From assembly GCF_947494875.1 (NCBI RefSeq), contig NZ_CANLWM010000003.1, positions 1-64,000 of the forward strand: a DNA stretch of 64,000 nt. The letters run 5' to 3'. The notes beneath the pieces were generated by a model that worked only from the letters and a program-made list of their open reading frames with translations, did no database searches and had not been told where the DNA came from. Positions 41,128-50,742 of the stretch are shown here, piece by piece. Numbering within the stretch: position 1 is the stretch's first letter; each line of letters opens with the position of its first letter. The DNA comes from an uncultured Williamsia sp. (lineage in GTDB: Bacteria > Actinomycetota > Actinomycetes > Mycobacteriales > Mycobacteriaceae). The position numbers were made by a program, and so were the translations under genes.

Positions 41128-42164
41128 CGCGTGCCAGCGCGGTGTCGTCGCTGCATGAGGAGGATGAAGGCCGGTACGCCCACCGCCGCGGTGATCGCGC
41201 CGATCGGCAGGTCGTAGGGCGGGACCATCGACCGCGCGACGATGTCGGCGGCGACCAGGAACGCCGCGCCCAGTACCGGTGTCAGCAGAAGGACCCGACG
41301 GTGGCCGGCGCCGACCAGCAGTCGGGCGACGTGGGGGAGAACCAGTCCGACGAAACCGATCGCGCCGCAGACCGACACGATGATCCCGACGACGGCCGCG
41401 GCCCCGAGGAACAGCACCAGACGGAAGCGGCCGGCGTCCACGCCGAGACTCGCGGCGACGTCGTCACCCATCGCCAGGGCATCAAGGTGCCGCGCGACCA
41501 GCAGAGCCAGGCCGGACCCGAGCGCCGCGACCGTGGCCACCAGCCACACCGAGTGCCAATCCGATGCGGCGAGACTCCCGAGGAGCCAGAACATCACGCT
41601 GCGTGCCGCGTCGCCGGCGGGCGCCAGGAAGACCAGCACCGTGGTGATCGCGGAGAACCCGTATCCCAGAGCGGTTCCCATCAGGACGAGACGCAGCGGT
41701 TCCAGCCCGGACGCGGTGCGGGCGAGTATCAGCACGACCAGTGTCGCGACGAGCGCTCCGAGAAAGGCCGCCGTCGGCAGGGCGTAGACACCGAGACCAC
41801 CCAGAGCGCCGAAGAGGACCACGCCCGTCGCGCCGACGGATGCGCCGGAGGAGATGCCGAGGACGTACGGATCGGCGAGGGCGTTGCGCACGACCGCCTG
41901 GATGACGACACCGGCCACGCCGAGTCCGGCGCCCGCGGCTGCTCCGGTGAGAACGCGCGGCAGGCGGGACTCGACGACGATGCGATAGCCGGGCACGCCG
42001 GTCGCCGCCACGTGTCCGCCGACCAGATCGGCCCACAGGTAACCCAGCGCGTCGCGCGCGGGGATGGCGACACTGCCGACGACCAGTCCCAGAACGCTCA
42101 CGACCACCAGCGCGAGCACCGACAGCGTGAGCAGCACCGTGACCCGTCGTCGTCCGACGTCCAT
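41124..42164 (-). CDS. corrinoid ABC transporter permease (BtuC/FecCD family)
   Basis: 346 residues, about ten membrane helices. FecCD signatures: LPRVLTGAAAGAGLGVAGVVIQ, NALADPYVLGISSGASVGA, and GAIGFVGLVLPHVARLLVG (the ATPase-contact loop). ATG 42164 has GGAAGG 6 bases ahead; longer in-frame starts would run into the riboswitch region. First gene of the operon. Confidence 0.9.
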   Translation of the reverse strand: MDVGRRRVTVLLTLSVLALVVVSVLGLVVGSVAIPARDALGYLWADLVGGHVAATGVPGYRIVVESRLPRVLTGAAAGAGLGVAGVVIQAVVRNALADPYVLGISSGASVGATGVVLFGALGGLGVYALPTAAFLGALVATLVVLILARTASGLEPLRLVLMGTALGYGFSAITTVLVFLAPAGDAARSVMFWLLGSLAASDWHSVWLVATVAALGSGLALLVARHLDALAMGDDVAASLGVDAGRFRLVLFLGAAAVVGIIVSVCGAIGFVGLVLPHVARLLVGAGHRRVLLLTPVLGAAFLVAADIVARSMVPPYDLPIGAITAAVGVPAFILLMQRRHRAGTR

Positions 42165-42302
42165 GGGGACCTTCCGTCGATCGCGGTCGACGACAGGGCG
42201 CAGACGCCCGGGCGATCCCACGCAGGCCGCGGTTCGCCGAGGGCAGTGCCGCACCAGCCATGTCCCACGAGGCCGATGAGCGACCGCGCCTCGCCGGCGC
42301 GG

Positions 42303-42500
42303 CCGACACCGGCAGGTCTTCGGACTCCCGGGCTCGGCACCCGACGGGTGCCACCTACCTGCGACTGCTTCCCGGCCTGGGCCAGTGCGTGTCTGTCGCG
42401 TCGTTCCCGATCACCGCTGCGGGGCAGTTCCGGATTCGCACCGGATTCCCTCTTGCCGTGCCCCGTCGTCCACCGCGGTGGGCGGTCGACGGCGGGGCAC
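42303..42500 (-). ncRNA. cobalamin (B12) riboswitch
   Basis: On the minus strand the conserved core reads GGGAATCCGGTGCGAATCC (complement of about 42432-42450), followed by GGAACTGCCCCGCAGC and, near the 3' end, the B12 box with GAGTCCGAAGACCTGCC (complement of 42313-42328). A long 5' hairpin (GTGCCCCG with CGGGGCAC) precedes the core. It lies ~140 bases before the permease start. The gap holds a hairpin CGTCGA/TCGACG just ahead of the ribosome site, a possible expression platform. Expected to lower importer expression when cobalamin is abundant. Confidence 0.93.
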
Positions 42501-42551
42501 ACCGACGTCGCGGGGGACGCTACACGCGACCATGTCCGACTTCGCGAACCC

Positions 42552-42581
42552 CTGACCAAGCGAGCGCTTGGTTGTTAAGGT
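42552..42581 (+). promoter_or_regulatory. promoter with perfect palindromic operator for the DUF3556 gene
   Basis: ACCAAGCG-AG-CGCTTGGT (42555-42572) is a perfect 8+8 inverted repeat. CTGACC (42552-42557) and TAAGGT (42576-42581) make a -35/-10 pair with 18-base spacing, so the palindrome fills the spacer. The shape suits a TetR-type repressor. No regulator gene is adjacent. Confidence 0.65.
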
Positions 42582-42591
42582 GTCGCCCACC

Positions 42592-44340
42592 ATGGGTTTC
42601 ATCACGCAGGAGTCCCCGCAGGTCGATTTCGCCGAGTGGAGTCGAGGGACGCGGGCGGAGAAGATCCGCCCGATGGCCCACCACTGGGCCGAGGTCGGGT
42701 TCGGTACGCCTGTCGTGCTGCATCTCTTCTACGTCGTGAAGATCGCGGGCTACGTGCTCGTCGCGTGGGCCATCGCGGCGTCGACACCCGGTGTCGGCGG
42801 GTTCACCGACGTGGCGCAGTGGTACGACGAGCCCATCGTCTTCCAGAAGGTCGTCCTCTTCACGATGCTGTTCGAGGTGGTCGGCCTCGGATGCGGCTTC
42901 GGGCCGCTGAACAACAGGTTCTTCCCGCCCATGGGCTCGATCCTGTACTGGTTGCGGCCCAGGACGATTCGCCAGCCACCCTGGCCGCGCCCGGTCCCGC
43001 TCACCCGTGGTGACACCCGGACCCCGGTGGACGTCGCGATCTACGCGGCGCTGCTCGTGATGCTGGTGGTCGCACTCGCCGGTGGCGGCACGGGGCCACA
43101 ACCGGCCGTCGACAGCAGCGTCGGGCTGCTCCCGCGGTGGCAGATCGCGACGATCCTCGTCCTGCTCGCCCTGATCGGTCTGCGCGACAAGACGATCTTC
43201 CTCGCGGCACGGGGCGAGGTGTACGGCGCGTTCGCGGTGACATTCCTGTTCTCGGCACCCGACATGGTCGTCGCGGCGAAGCTGCTGTTCGTCGTCATCT
43301 GGATGGGTGCGGCGACGTCGAAGCTGAACAGGCACTTCCCGTTCGTGGTGTCGACGATGATGTCGAACAACCCGATCATCCGGACCAAGCGGCTCAAGCG
43401 ATCGTTCTTCGAACATTTCCCCGACGACCTGCGACCGGGACGGCCGGCCCGGTGGATCGCGCACGCCAGCACCGTGATCGAGATGTGCGTCGGGCTCGTG
43501 CTGTTCGCGTCGACGGGCGGGTGGCTCACCTGGGTGGCGGCGGCGATCATGCTGATCTTCCACTTCGCGATCCTCTCGGCCATCCCGATGGGTGTGCCGC
43601 TGGAGTGGAACGTCTTCATGATGTTCGGGGTGCTCGCGCTGTTCGTCGGGCACGCGGATCTCGGCCTCGGCGACATCGAGAACCCCGTGTGGGTGATCGC
43701 GCTGATCGTCGTCAGTGCGGCGACGGTGGTCGTGGGTAATCTGCGGCCGGACCTCGTGTCGTTCCTGCCCGGCATGCGCTACTACGCGGGCAACTGGGAC
43801 ACCGGACTCTGGTGCATCACCCCGTCGGCCTCGGCGAAACTCGAGGCCGGGATCGTCGCGATCGCGGCCCTTCCGGCGTCGCAGCTCGAGCGGGTCTACG
43901 GCGGTCTCGAGGGTGCGCAGATCGCGATGTACAAGGGATATGCGTTCCGCGCCTTCAACACCCACGGGCGAGCGCTCTTCACCCTCGCCCACCGGGCGAT
44001 GGCCGGCTCCGACGAGTCCGGTTTCGTCCTCACCGACGGCGAGCGCATCTGCAGCATGGCGATGGGCTGGAACTTCGGGGACGGGCACCTGTCGAACGAA
44101 CAGCTCATCGCATCCCTGCAGAAGCGCTGCCACTTCGAGCCCGGTGAGGTGCGCGTGGTGCTCCTCGAGGCGCAGCCGATCCACCGACAACGGCAGCGGT
44201 ATCGCCTCGTCGACGCGGCGACCGGCGAGTTCGAACGTGGCGAGATGCGCGTCGCGGACATGGCGACCCGCCAACCCTGGGACGACGACCTCCCGGTGAC
44301 CGTGACGTGGAGCAGAGAGGCGTCGCCGACGGTCCCCTGA
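42592..44340 (+). CDS. DUF3556 transmembrane protein
   Basis: 582 residues. At least six membrane helices in the first ~400 residues (VVLHLFYVVKIAGYVLVAWAI, VAIYAALLVMLVVALAGGG, LVLFASTGGWLTWVAAAIMLIF), then a soluble C-terminal ~180 residues (LERVYGGLEGAQIAMYKGYAFRAFNTHGRALF). Matches what I know of DUF3556, which has no assigned function but is frequent in mycolate-making Actinobacteria. ATG 42592. The ~10-base leader and overlying operator imply tight repression. Carboxylesterase follows after 21 bases. Confidence 0.75.
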   Translation: MGFITQESPQVDFAEWSRGTRAEKIRPMAHHWAEVGFGTPVVLHLFYVVKIAGYVLVAWAIAASTPGVGGFTDVAQWYDEPIVFQKVVLFTMLFEVVGLGCGFGPLNNRFFPPMGSILYWLRPRTIRQPPWPRPVPLTRGDTRTPVDVAIYAALLVMLVVALAGGGTGPQPAVDSSVGLLPRWQIATILVLLALIGLRDKTIFLAARGEVYGAFAVTFLFSAPDMVVAAKLLFVVIWMGAATSKLNRHFPFVVSTMMSNNPIIRTKRLKRSFFEHFPDDLRPGRPARWIAHASTVIEMCVGLVLFASTGGWLTWVAAAIMLIFHFAILSAIPMGVPLEWNVFMMFGVLALFVGHADLGLGDIENPVWVIALIVVSAATVVVGNLRPDLVSFLPGMRYYAGNWDTGLWCITPSASAKLEAGIVAIAALPASQLERVYGGLEGAQIAMYKGYAFRAFNTHGRALFTLAHRAMAGSDESGFVLTDGERICSMAMGWNFGDGHLSNEQLIASLQKRCHFEPGEVRVVLLEAQPIHRQRQRYRLVDAATGEFERGEMRVADMATRQPWDDDLPVTVTWSREASPTVP

Positions 44341-44361
44341 GCTGTCGGGAAGAATGGTCGG

Positions 44362-45906
<1,545 letters not shown>

Positions 45907-46027
45907 CATTCCCGACCGCGAGGTTCCGCGCAGCCCGGTCCCAACAGTTGGCGCACGGCTGCGATATCGGCATGCTGGAGCGTCGGGCACGTCACGCCCG
46001 ACCATCGCCATCTCACCGGAGGTTCCC

Positions 46028-46501
46028 GTGGCCAGCACCATCCGCACATCCGTCGTCCCGTTCGTCGTCGAGGCGACCGGATCCGGCGTCGCGCAGCACC
46101 TCGTCGCGCAGGGCGACAACAAGCACGAGTTCGACACCGATGCCTACCCCGCATTCGGTGGCAAGGACGCGGCGCCCAGTCCACTGCTGTACGCGCTGGG
46201 CGCGCTCACGTCGTGCAATCAGGTGACCGCGTCCATCGTCGCCAAGGATCTCGGCATCACGCTGGGCGAGTTCACGTTCCGGATCCAGGGAGACCTCGAC
46301 ACCGCGGTGTTCGTCACCGGCGCCGACGGCAACGCCAACTTCGACAAGGTCACCGTCGACGTCACCGTGCAGACCGACGCCGACGACGAGACGTTCTCGC
46401 GCTTCAGGTCGGAGGTCGAGCGGCGGTGCCCGGTCAGCCAGCTCTACATCCGCAGTGGCCTGGAGTTCGTCAGCGACTGGACGCGCGCCGACCTGCCCTG
46501 A
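46028..46501 (+). CDS. OsmC-family protein
   Basis: 157 residues. OsmC/Ohr fold with two cysteines, one in LTSCNQVTAS and one in RRCPVSQLY, the usual peroxidatic pair positions. Likely reduces organic hydroperoxides, though some family members have other roles. GTG 46028 follows GGAGG. Upstream gap (121 bases) contains palindrome CCAACAGTTGG (45941-45951) and a hairpin TCGGGC/GCCCGA near 45990-46010. Converges on the SDR gene with a 15-base gap. Confidence 0.82.
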   Translation: MASTIRTSVVPFVVEATGSGVAQHLVAQGDNKHEFDTDAYPAFGGKDAAPSPLLYALGALTSCNQVTASIVAKDLGITLGEFTFRIQGDLDTAVFVTGADGNANFDKVTVDVTVQTDADDETFSRFRSEVERRCPVSQLYIRSGLEFVSDWTRADLP

Positions 46502-46516
46502 CGCGGCCGGGAGTGG

Positions 46517-47347
46517 TCAGCCCTGCGCCTCCAGGGCGACGGGCTGCCACTCCTCCCACGTCGCGAGGCGCTTCTCGTAGTCGGCCTTGGCGATCGCGAG
46601 GGGCGCCTCGCCGAAGAACACACGCAGGGGCGGCTTCTCGGCGTCGACGACCGAGAGGATCGCTCGACCGGATGCCGCCGGATCACCCGGTGTCGTCGAC
46701 CGCTGCGACCGCGCCTTCTCGGCCGCGGCGCGGACGTCCTCGTAGGCGTCGATCGTGTCCGCGTGCTTCGCCGACGGGCCGGCCCAGTCGGTGGAGAACC
46801 CGCCCGGCTCGATCAGGGTCACGTGGATGCCGAACGACTCGACCTCCTGTGCCAGCGACTGCGAGAACCCTTCCAGGGCCCACTTGCTCGCGTGGTACAG
46901 CCCGACGTTGGGGAACGCGCTGATGCCTCCGATCGACGAGACCTGGACGATGTGACCCGACCGCTGCTCGCGCAGGAACGGCAATGCCGCCTGCGTCACC
47001 CACAGGGCCCCGAACACATTGGTCTCGATCTGGGCGCGCGCCTGCGACTCGCTGACCTCCTCGACGAACCCGAACTGGCCGTATCCGGCGTTGTTCACGA
47101 CGATGTCGAGACGACCGAAGTGGTCGTGGGCACGGGCGACGGCGGCGAAGTCCGCGTCGTGGTCGGTGACGTCGAGCTCGATCGGCAGGATCGCGTCGCC
47201 GTACTTCTCCACCAGATCGTCCAGCGACGACGTGTCCCGTGCGGTGGCGGCCACCTTGTCGCCGCGATCGAGTGCCGCGATCGCCCACTCGCGACCGAAG
47301 CCGCGCGAGGTGCCGGTGATGAACCAGATCTTCTCAGCCATGCCCAT
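46517..47347 (-). CDS. short-chain dehydrogenase/reductase
   Basis: 276 residues. Classical SDR: cofactor motif TGTSRGFGREW, NNAGYGQFG, Ser in VSSIGG, YHASK catalytic Tyr/Lys, then PGGFSTDWAG. The specificity loop suggests NADP(H) but the substrate is unknown. ATG 47347 or 47341 are both possible; neither has a ribosome site. It begins 22 bases after the NYN-like gene, same direction, so probably co-transcribed. Confidence 0.85.
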   Translation of the reverse strand: MGMAEKIWFITGTSRGFGREWAIAALDRGDKVAATARDTSSLDDLVEKYGDAILPIELDVTDHDADFAAVARAHDHFGRLDIVVNNAGYGQFGFVEEVSESQARAQIETNVFGALWVTQAALPFLREQRSGHIVQVSSIGGISAFPNVGLYHASKWALEGFSQSLAQEVESFGIHVTLIEPGGFSTDWAGPSAKHADTIDAYEDVRAAAEKARSQRSTTPGDPAASGRAILSVVDAEKPPLRVFFGEAPLAIAKADYEKRLATWEEWQPVALEAQG

Positions 47348-47369
47348 CGCAACGACGATGTCCGACTTG

Positions 47370-47741
47370 CTAGTCCCGGACGGCTCGCGGACCCACCACC
47401 CGCGCGCCGAGGTCGGTGACCCTGCGACGCAGTTCACGGTCGGCCGTCACCGCGATGCGCTCCGCGGACGCCGCGATGTCGGCCACGACCGCCACGATCG
47501 CGTCGTCGCCGGACCCCGGCGCCTCGACCACCTCGACGGTCGGTGTGGACGGCACCCCGCGCGCGGCGCCCTCCACGACGAGGACCACGCGCGCCGATCC
47601 CGAGCCGTCGACTCCCGTCGCCGCGAGGCCGGCGATCTCGTCGCGCAGTCGCTCGGTCGCGCCGCGCCGATCGCGCCACCACCCGTCGGGTCGGGAACCG
47701 ACGACGTTGGCGGCGTCGACCACGATCACGGTCTCGTCCAC
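47370..47741 (-). CDS. NYN/PIN-like domain protein
   Basis: 123 residues. VIVVDAANVVGSRPDGWWRDR at the start, then APGSGDDAIVAVV and ITVTADRELRRRV-type ending carry spaced acidic residues of a NYN/PIN nuclease fold (Asp about 9, GSGDD about 76-80, TADRE about 98-102). Probably a metal-dependent RNase, but no substrate is known. GTG 47741; TAGGGT (complement of 47749-47754) lies 7 bases ahead, a strong leaderless promoter. Heads the operon with the SDR. Confidence 0.72.
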   Translation of the reverse strand: MDETVIVVDAANVVGSRPDGWWRDRRGATERLRDEIAGLAATGVDGSGSARVVLVVEGAARGVPSTPTVEVVEAPGSGDDAIVAVVADIAASAERIAVTADRELRRRVTDLGARVVGPRAVRD

Positions 47742-47826
47742 GCCTGCGACCCTATGTCCGGTTCGTGCCGCCGACGACGAGCGTGGCTACGGTCGGGTGG
47801 GACGTCGTCGGAGTGAGGGGTGTGTC

Positions 47827-48798
47827 GTGGAGTATGTGAACGTCGGTCGCAGCGGCCTGAAGGTCTCGCGGATCTGCCTGGGCTGCATGAGTTTCGGAGA
47901 GCCCGACCGCGGGCCGCACGAGTGGACGCTGCCCGAGGAGGAGTCGCGGACGGTGATCCAGCACGCCCTCGAACAGGGGATCACGTTCTTCGACACCGCG
48001 AACGTGTACTCGGCAGGGTCGAGTGAGGAGATCGTCGGCCGCGCGATCCGCGACTTCGCCGACCGTGAGGACGTCGTCATCGCGACCAAGGTCTACAACA
48101 ACGGTCGCCCGCATCCGAACGAGCGGGGCTCGTCGCGCAAGGCGATCATGACCGAGATCGACACCAGCCTGCGGCGCCTCGGCACCGACTACGTCGACCT
48201 CTATCAGATCCACCGGTGGGACCCGACGACGCCGATCGAGGAGACCATCGAGGCACTGAACGACGTCGTGAAGGCGGGCAAGGCCCGCTACATCGGGGCG
48301 TCGTCGATGTTCGCGTGGCAGTTCTCGAAGTCGCTGTACACCTCGGAGCTGCACGGCTGGAGCAAGTTCATCTCCATGCAGGACCACTACAACCTCCTCT
48401 ACCGCGAGGAGGAGCGGGAGATGCACCCGCTGTGCGCCGATCAGGGGATCGGTGTGATCCCGTGGAGCCCGCTCGCGCGCGGTCGGCTCACCCGCGACTG
48501 GGACACCGAGACGACGCGATCGCAGACCGACCAGTTCGGGTCGACGCTGTACGACGAGGGCGACAAGGCGACGGTCGACGCGGTGTCGGATCTGGCCGAG
48601 ACGCGTGGCGTCCCGCGCGCGCAGATCGCGCTGGCGTGGATGCTGCACAAGCCAGTCGTCAGCGCCCCGATCATCGGTGCCGGCAAGACGGCTCACGTCG
48701 ACGACGCCGTCGCCGCGCTGGACGTCTCGCTCTCCGACGACGAGATCGCAGCCCTGGAGGCGCATTACGCCCCGCGGCCCATCGTCGGCTTCTCCTGA
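47827..48798 (+). CDS. aldo/keto reductase
   Basis: 323 residues. NADP-dependent reductase barrel with Asp and Tyr in FFDTANVYSAG, Lys in VVIATKVYN, His in LYQIHRWDP, and SQTDQ/PIIGAGK cofactor segment. All four catalytic residues are present. Substrate unknown. GTG 47827 after an AGGGG site. Divergent from the NYN gene (85 bases). Confidence 0.87.
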   Translation: MEYVNVGRSGLKVSRICLGCMSFGEPDRGPHEWTLPEEESRTVIQHALEQGITFFDTANVYSAGSSEEIVGRAIRDFADREDVVIATKVYNNGRPHPNERGSSRKAIMTEIDTSLRRLGTDYVDLYQIHRWDPTTPIEETIEALNDVVKAGKARYIGASSMFAWQFSKSLYTSELHGWSKFISMQDHYNLLYREEEREMHPLCADQGIGVIPWSPLARGRLTRDWDTETTRSQTDQFGSTLYDEGDKATVDAVSDLAETRGVPRAQIALAWMLHKPVVSAPIIGAGKTAHVDDAVAALDVSLSDDEIAALEAHYAPRPIVGFS

Positions 48799-48826
48799 CC
48801 GGGGTCGCTGCGGCAGGCTCGGGCGC

Positions 48827-49834
48827 ATGAGAGCAGTCGTCTACGAGCGCTTCGGCGGACCCATCGATCTGCGGGACGTGCCGCCGCCGGTGTGCCCCGA
48901 CGACGGGGTGGTGGTGGCCGTCGCCGCCACGGGCCTGTGCCGATCGGACTGGCACGGATGGCAGGGCCATGACCCCGACATCCCGCTGCCGAACGTGCCC
49001 GGACACGAACTCGTCGGTGCGGTCGTCGAGGTCGGTGCCGGTGCGCGGCGGTGGTCGCCCGGTGACCGGGTCACCGTCCCGTTCGTGTGCGCCTGCGGCA
49101 CCTGCTCGACCTGCCTGCGCGGTGACCAGCAGGTGTGCGAGCGCCAGCAGCAGCCCGGTTTCACCCACGCCGGGTCGTTCGCCGACCTCGTCGCCCTGCG
49201 ATATGCCGACGTCAATCTCGTCGCCGTCCCGGACGCGGTGTCCGACGAGGCCGCCGCCGGCCTCGGGTGCCGGTTCGCGACGGCCTATCGCGCGGTCACC
49301 GCTGTGGGTGCGGTGCGTGAGGGCGAGCGGGTCGCCGTCCACGGATGCGGGGGCGTCGGTCTCGCCGCGGTGATGATCGCCGCATCCCGCGGGGCCACCG
49401 TGATCGGCATCGATCCGTCCGAGCGCAGTCGCGCGATGGCCCGGGATCTCGGAGCCGCCGAGGTCGTGGAGTCCGCGGACGGGCTGCGCGACATCGACTG
49501 CTCGCTGGACGCGTTCGGGTCCCCGGCGACCATGCGCGCCTCCATCGCGACGCTGCGGCCGCGGGGTCGACACGTGCAGGTCGGGTTGCTCGGCGCCGAC
49601 ACCGATCCCGGCGTACCCATGGGGTCCGTGGTCGCCCATGAACTGCAGCTGCTCGGCAGCCACGGCATGGCCGCGCACGAGTACCCCGCGATGCTCGCCG
49701 ACATCGCCGACGGCGTCGTCGACCCGCGCCCGCTGCTCCGCGACGTGATCGGCCTCGACGACGCGCCGGGACGTCTCGCCGACCTCGGCACGCCGGGTGC
49801 CGGCGCCGGTGGGGTCACCGTCATCCGCCTCTGA
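48827..49834 (+). CDS. zinc-dependent alcohol dehydrogenase
   Basis: 335 residues of the medium-chain family. Catalytic zinc ligands Cys in GLCRSDWHGW and His-Glu in PGHELVG, structural zinc cysteines in CGTCSTCLRGDQQVC, Rossmann motif VHGCGGVGLAAVMIA. Oxidises alcohols or reduces aldehydes with NAD(P). CAGGCT (48814-48819) is 7 bases before the ATG, suggesting a leaderless start only 28 bases after the aldo/keto reductase. Confidence 0.88.
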   Translation: MRAVVYERFGGPIDLRDVPPPVCPDDGVVVAVAATGLCRSDWHGWQGHDPDIPLPNVPGHELVGAVVEVGAGARRWSPGDRVTVPFVCACGTCSTCLRGDQQVCERQQQPGFTHAGSFADLVALRYADVNLVAVPDAVSDEAAAGLGCRFATAYRAVTAVGAVREGERVAVHGCGGVGLAAVMIAASRGATVIGIDPSERSRAMARDLGAAEVVESADGLRDIDCSLDAFGSPATMRASIATLRPRGRHVQVGLLGADTDPGVPMGSVVAHELQLLGSHGMAAHEYPAMLADIADGVVDPRPLLRDVIGLDDAPGRLADLGTPGAGAGGVTVIRL

Positions 49835-49908
49835 CCCGACCGCCGGAGTTCACCGGGGGTTCGCCGACATCGGGGTGAGCGGTTCCCCGCAGGTGTTTCG
49901 CTCTGCTC

Positions 49909-50403
49909 ATGACCCGACTGCGCGTCGTCCTCGCCGCTGCCGCCCTCACCCTGTTCGCCCTCGTCGGCGACGGGGCACTCGCCCACGCCACGCCCACCGA
50001 GCAGTACCCGATCTCCCCGCAGGTGCAGGCGGCGTCGCAGGTCTACCCGGGCCCGCCGCTGTCAGAGCAGTCGCGGACGACGCTGCGGGCGACCGCGTTC
50101 GTCACCGTGCCCAGCAACTATGTCTACGACACGAGCCTGGAACCGGTTGCGCGACACGACTACTGCACGTCGTCGCCGGACAGCTACTTCGCGGCCGACT
50201 TCCGCGGCCCCTGCGCGCGCCACGACCTCTGCTACGACGCCGCCGACCGTGCCGGCACCTCGTACACCGCCTGCAACTCCGCGCTCCGCACCGACCTGAT
50301 CACCAACTGCGCGTACGCCTACGGCACCAGCGGCACGGGGTACTCGACCTGCAAGGCCACCGCCGACATCTACTGGGCGGCGGTCACCGCGGCGCACCTC
50401 TGA
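49909..50403 (+). CDS. secreted bacterial phospholipase A2-like protein
   Basis: 164 residues. Signal peptide (VVLAAAALTLFALVGDGALAHA) with likely cleavage near AHA-T (~27). The prokaryotic PLA2 motif CARHDLCYD contains the catalytic His-Asp, and cysteines (CTSS, CARH, CYD, CNS, NCAY, CKA) can form disulfides. Would hydrolyse the sn-2 ester of phospholipids outside the cell. ATG 49909; no strong ribosome site. Upstream gap 74 bases. Confidence 0.82.
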   Translation: MTRLRVVLAAAALTLFALVGDGALAHATPTEQYPISPQVQAASQVYPGPPLSEQSRTTLRATAFVTVPSNYVYDTSLEPVARHDYCTSSPDSYFAADFRGPCARHDLCYDAADRAGTSYTACNSALRTDLITNCAYAYGTSGTGYSTCKATADIYWAAVTAAHL

Positions 50404-50426
50404 CGCCCTGGCGCATACTCGGCGCC

Positions 50427-50729
50427 ATGATCCGCAACGTCGTGATGGGGCGGCTGCGTGCCGCGGAGGGTGAGCAGGCCGAGCAGGACCGCGCCCGACT
50501 GGAGGCCGCGCTCGCGGGTATCGCAGCGCTGGACCTGCCCGGTTGTCTGGCCAACCACACCGGCCGTGACGCCGGTCTGCGCGACGGCGGCTGGGATTTC
50601 GCGATCACCAACGACTGGGCGACCGTGGAGGACTACCGCGGCTACGACGTCGACGCCGAGCACAACGTCCACCGGGCCGAGATCGTCGCCGTCGCCGAGC
50701 AGGTCGCCCGCGTGCAGTTCGAGATCTGA
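50427..50729 (+). CDS. Dabb-domain (stress-responsive alpha/beta-barrel) protein
   Basis: 100 residues: MIRNVVMGRLR, WDFAITNDWATVEDYRGYDVDAEHN and a final VARVQFEI fit the dimeric alpha/beta-barrel (Dabb) family. Members range from unknown stress proteins to cyclases. CATACT (50414-50419) lies 7 bases before ATG: leaderless candidate. The next gene starts 13 bases downstream. Confidence 0.7.
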   Translation: MIRNVVMGRLRAAEGEQAEQDRARLEAALAGIAALDLPGCLANHTGRDAGLRDGGWDFAITNDWATVEDYRGYDVDAEHNVHRAEIVAVAEQVARVQFEI

Positions 50730-50742
50730 CGGCCCGTCCCCG

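Noticed and set aside
39329-42164. Ferric siderophore importer
   Set aside because: Sequence family allows it, but the cobalamin riboswitch at the operon head makes a corrinoid importer much more likely.
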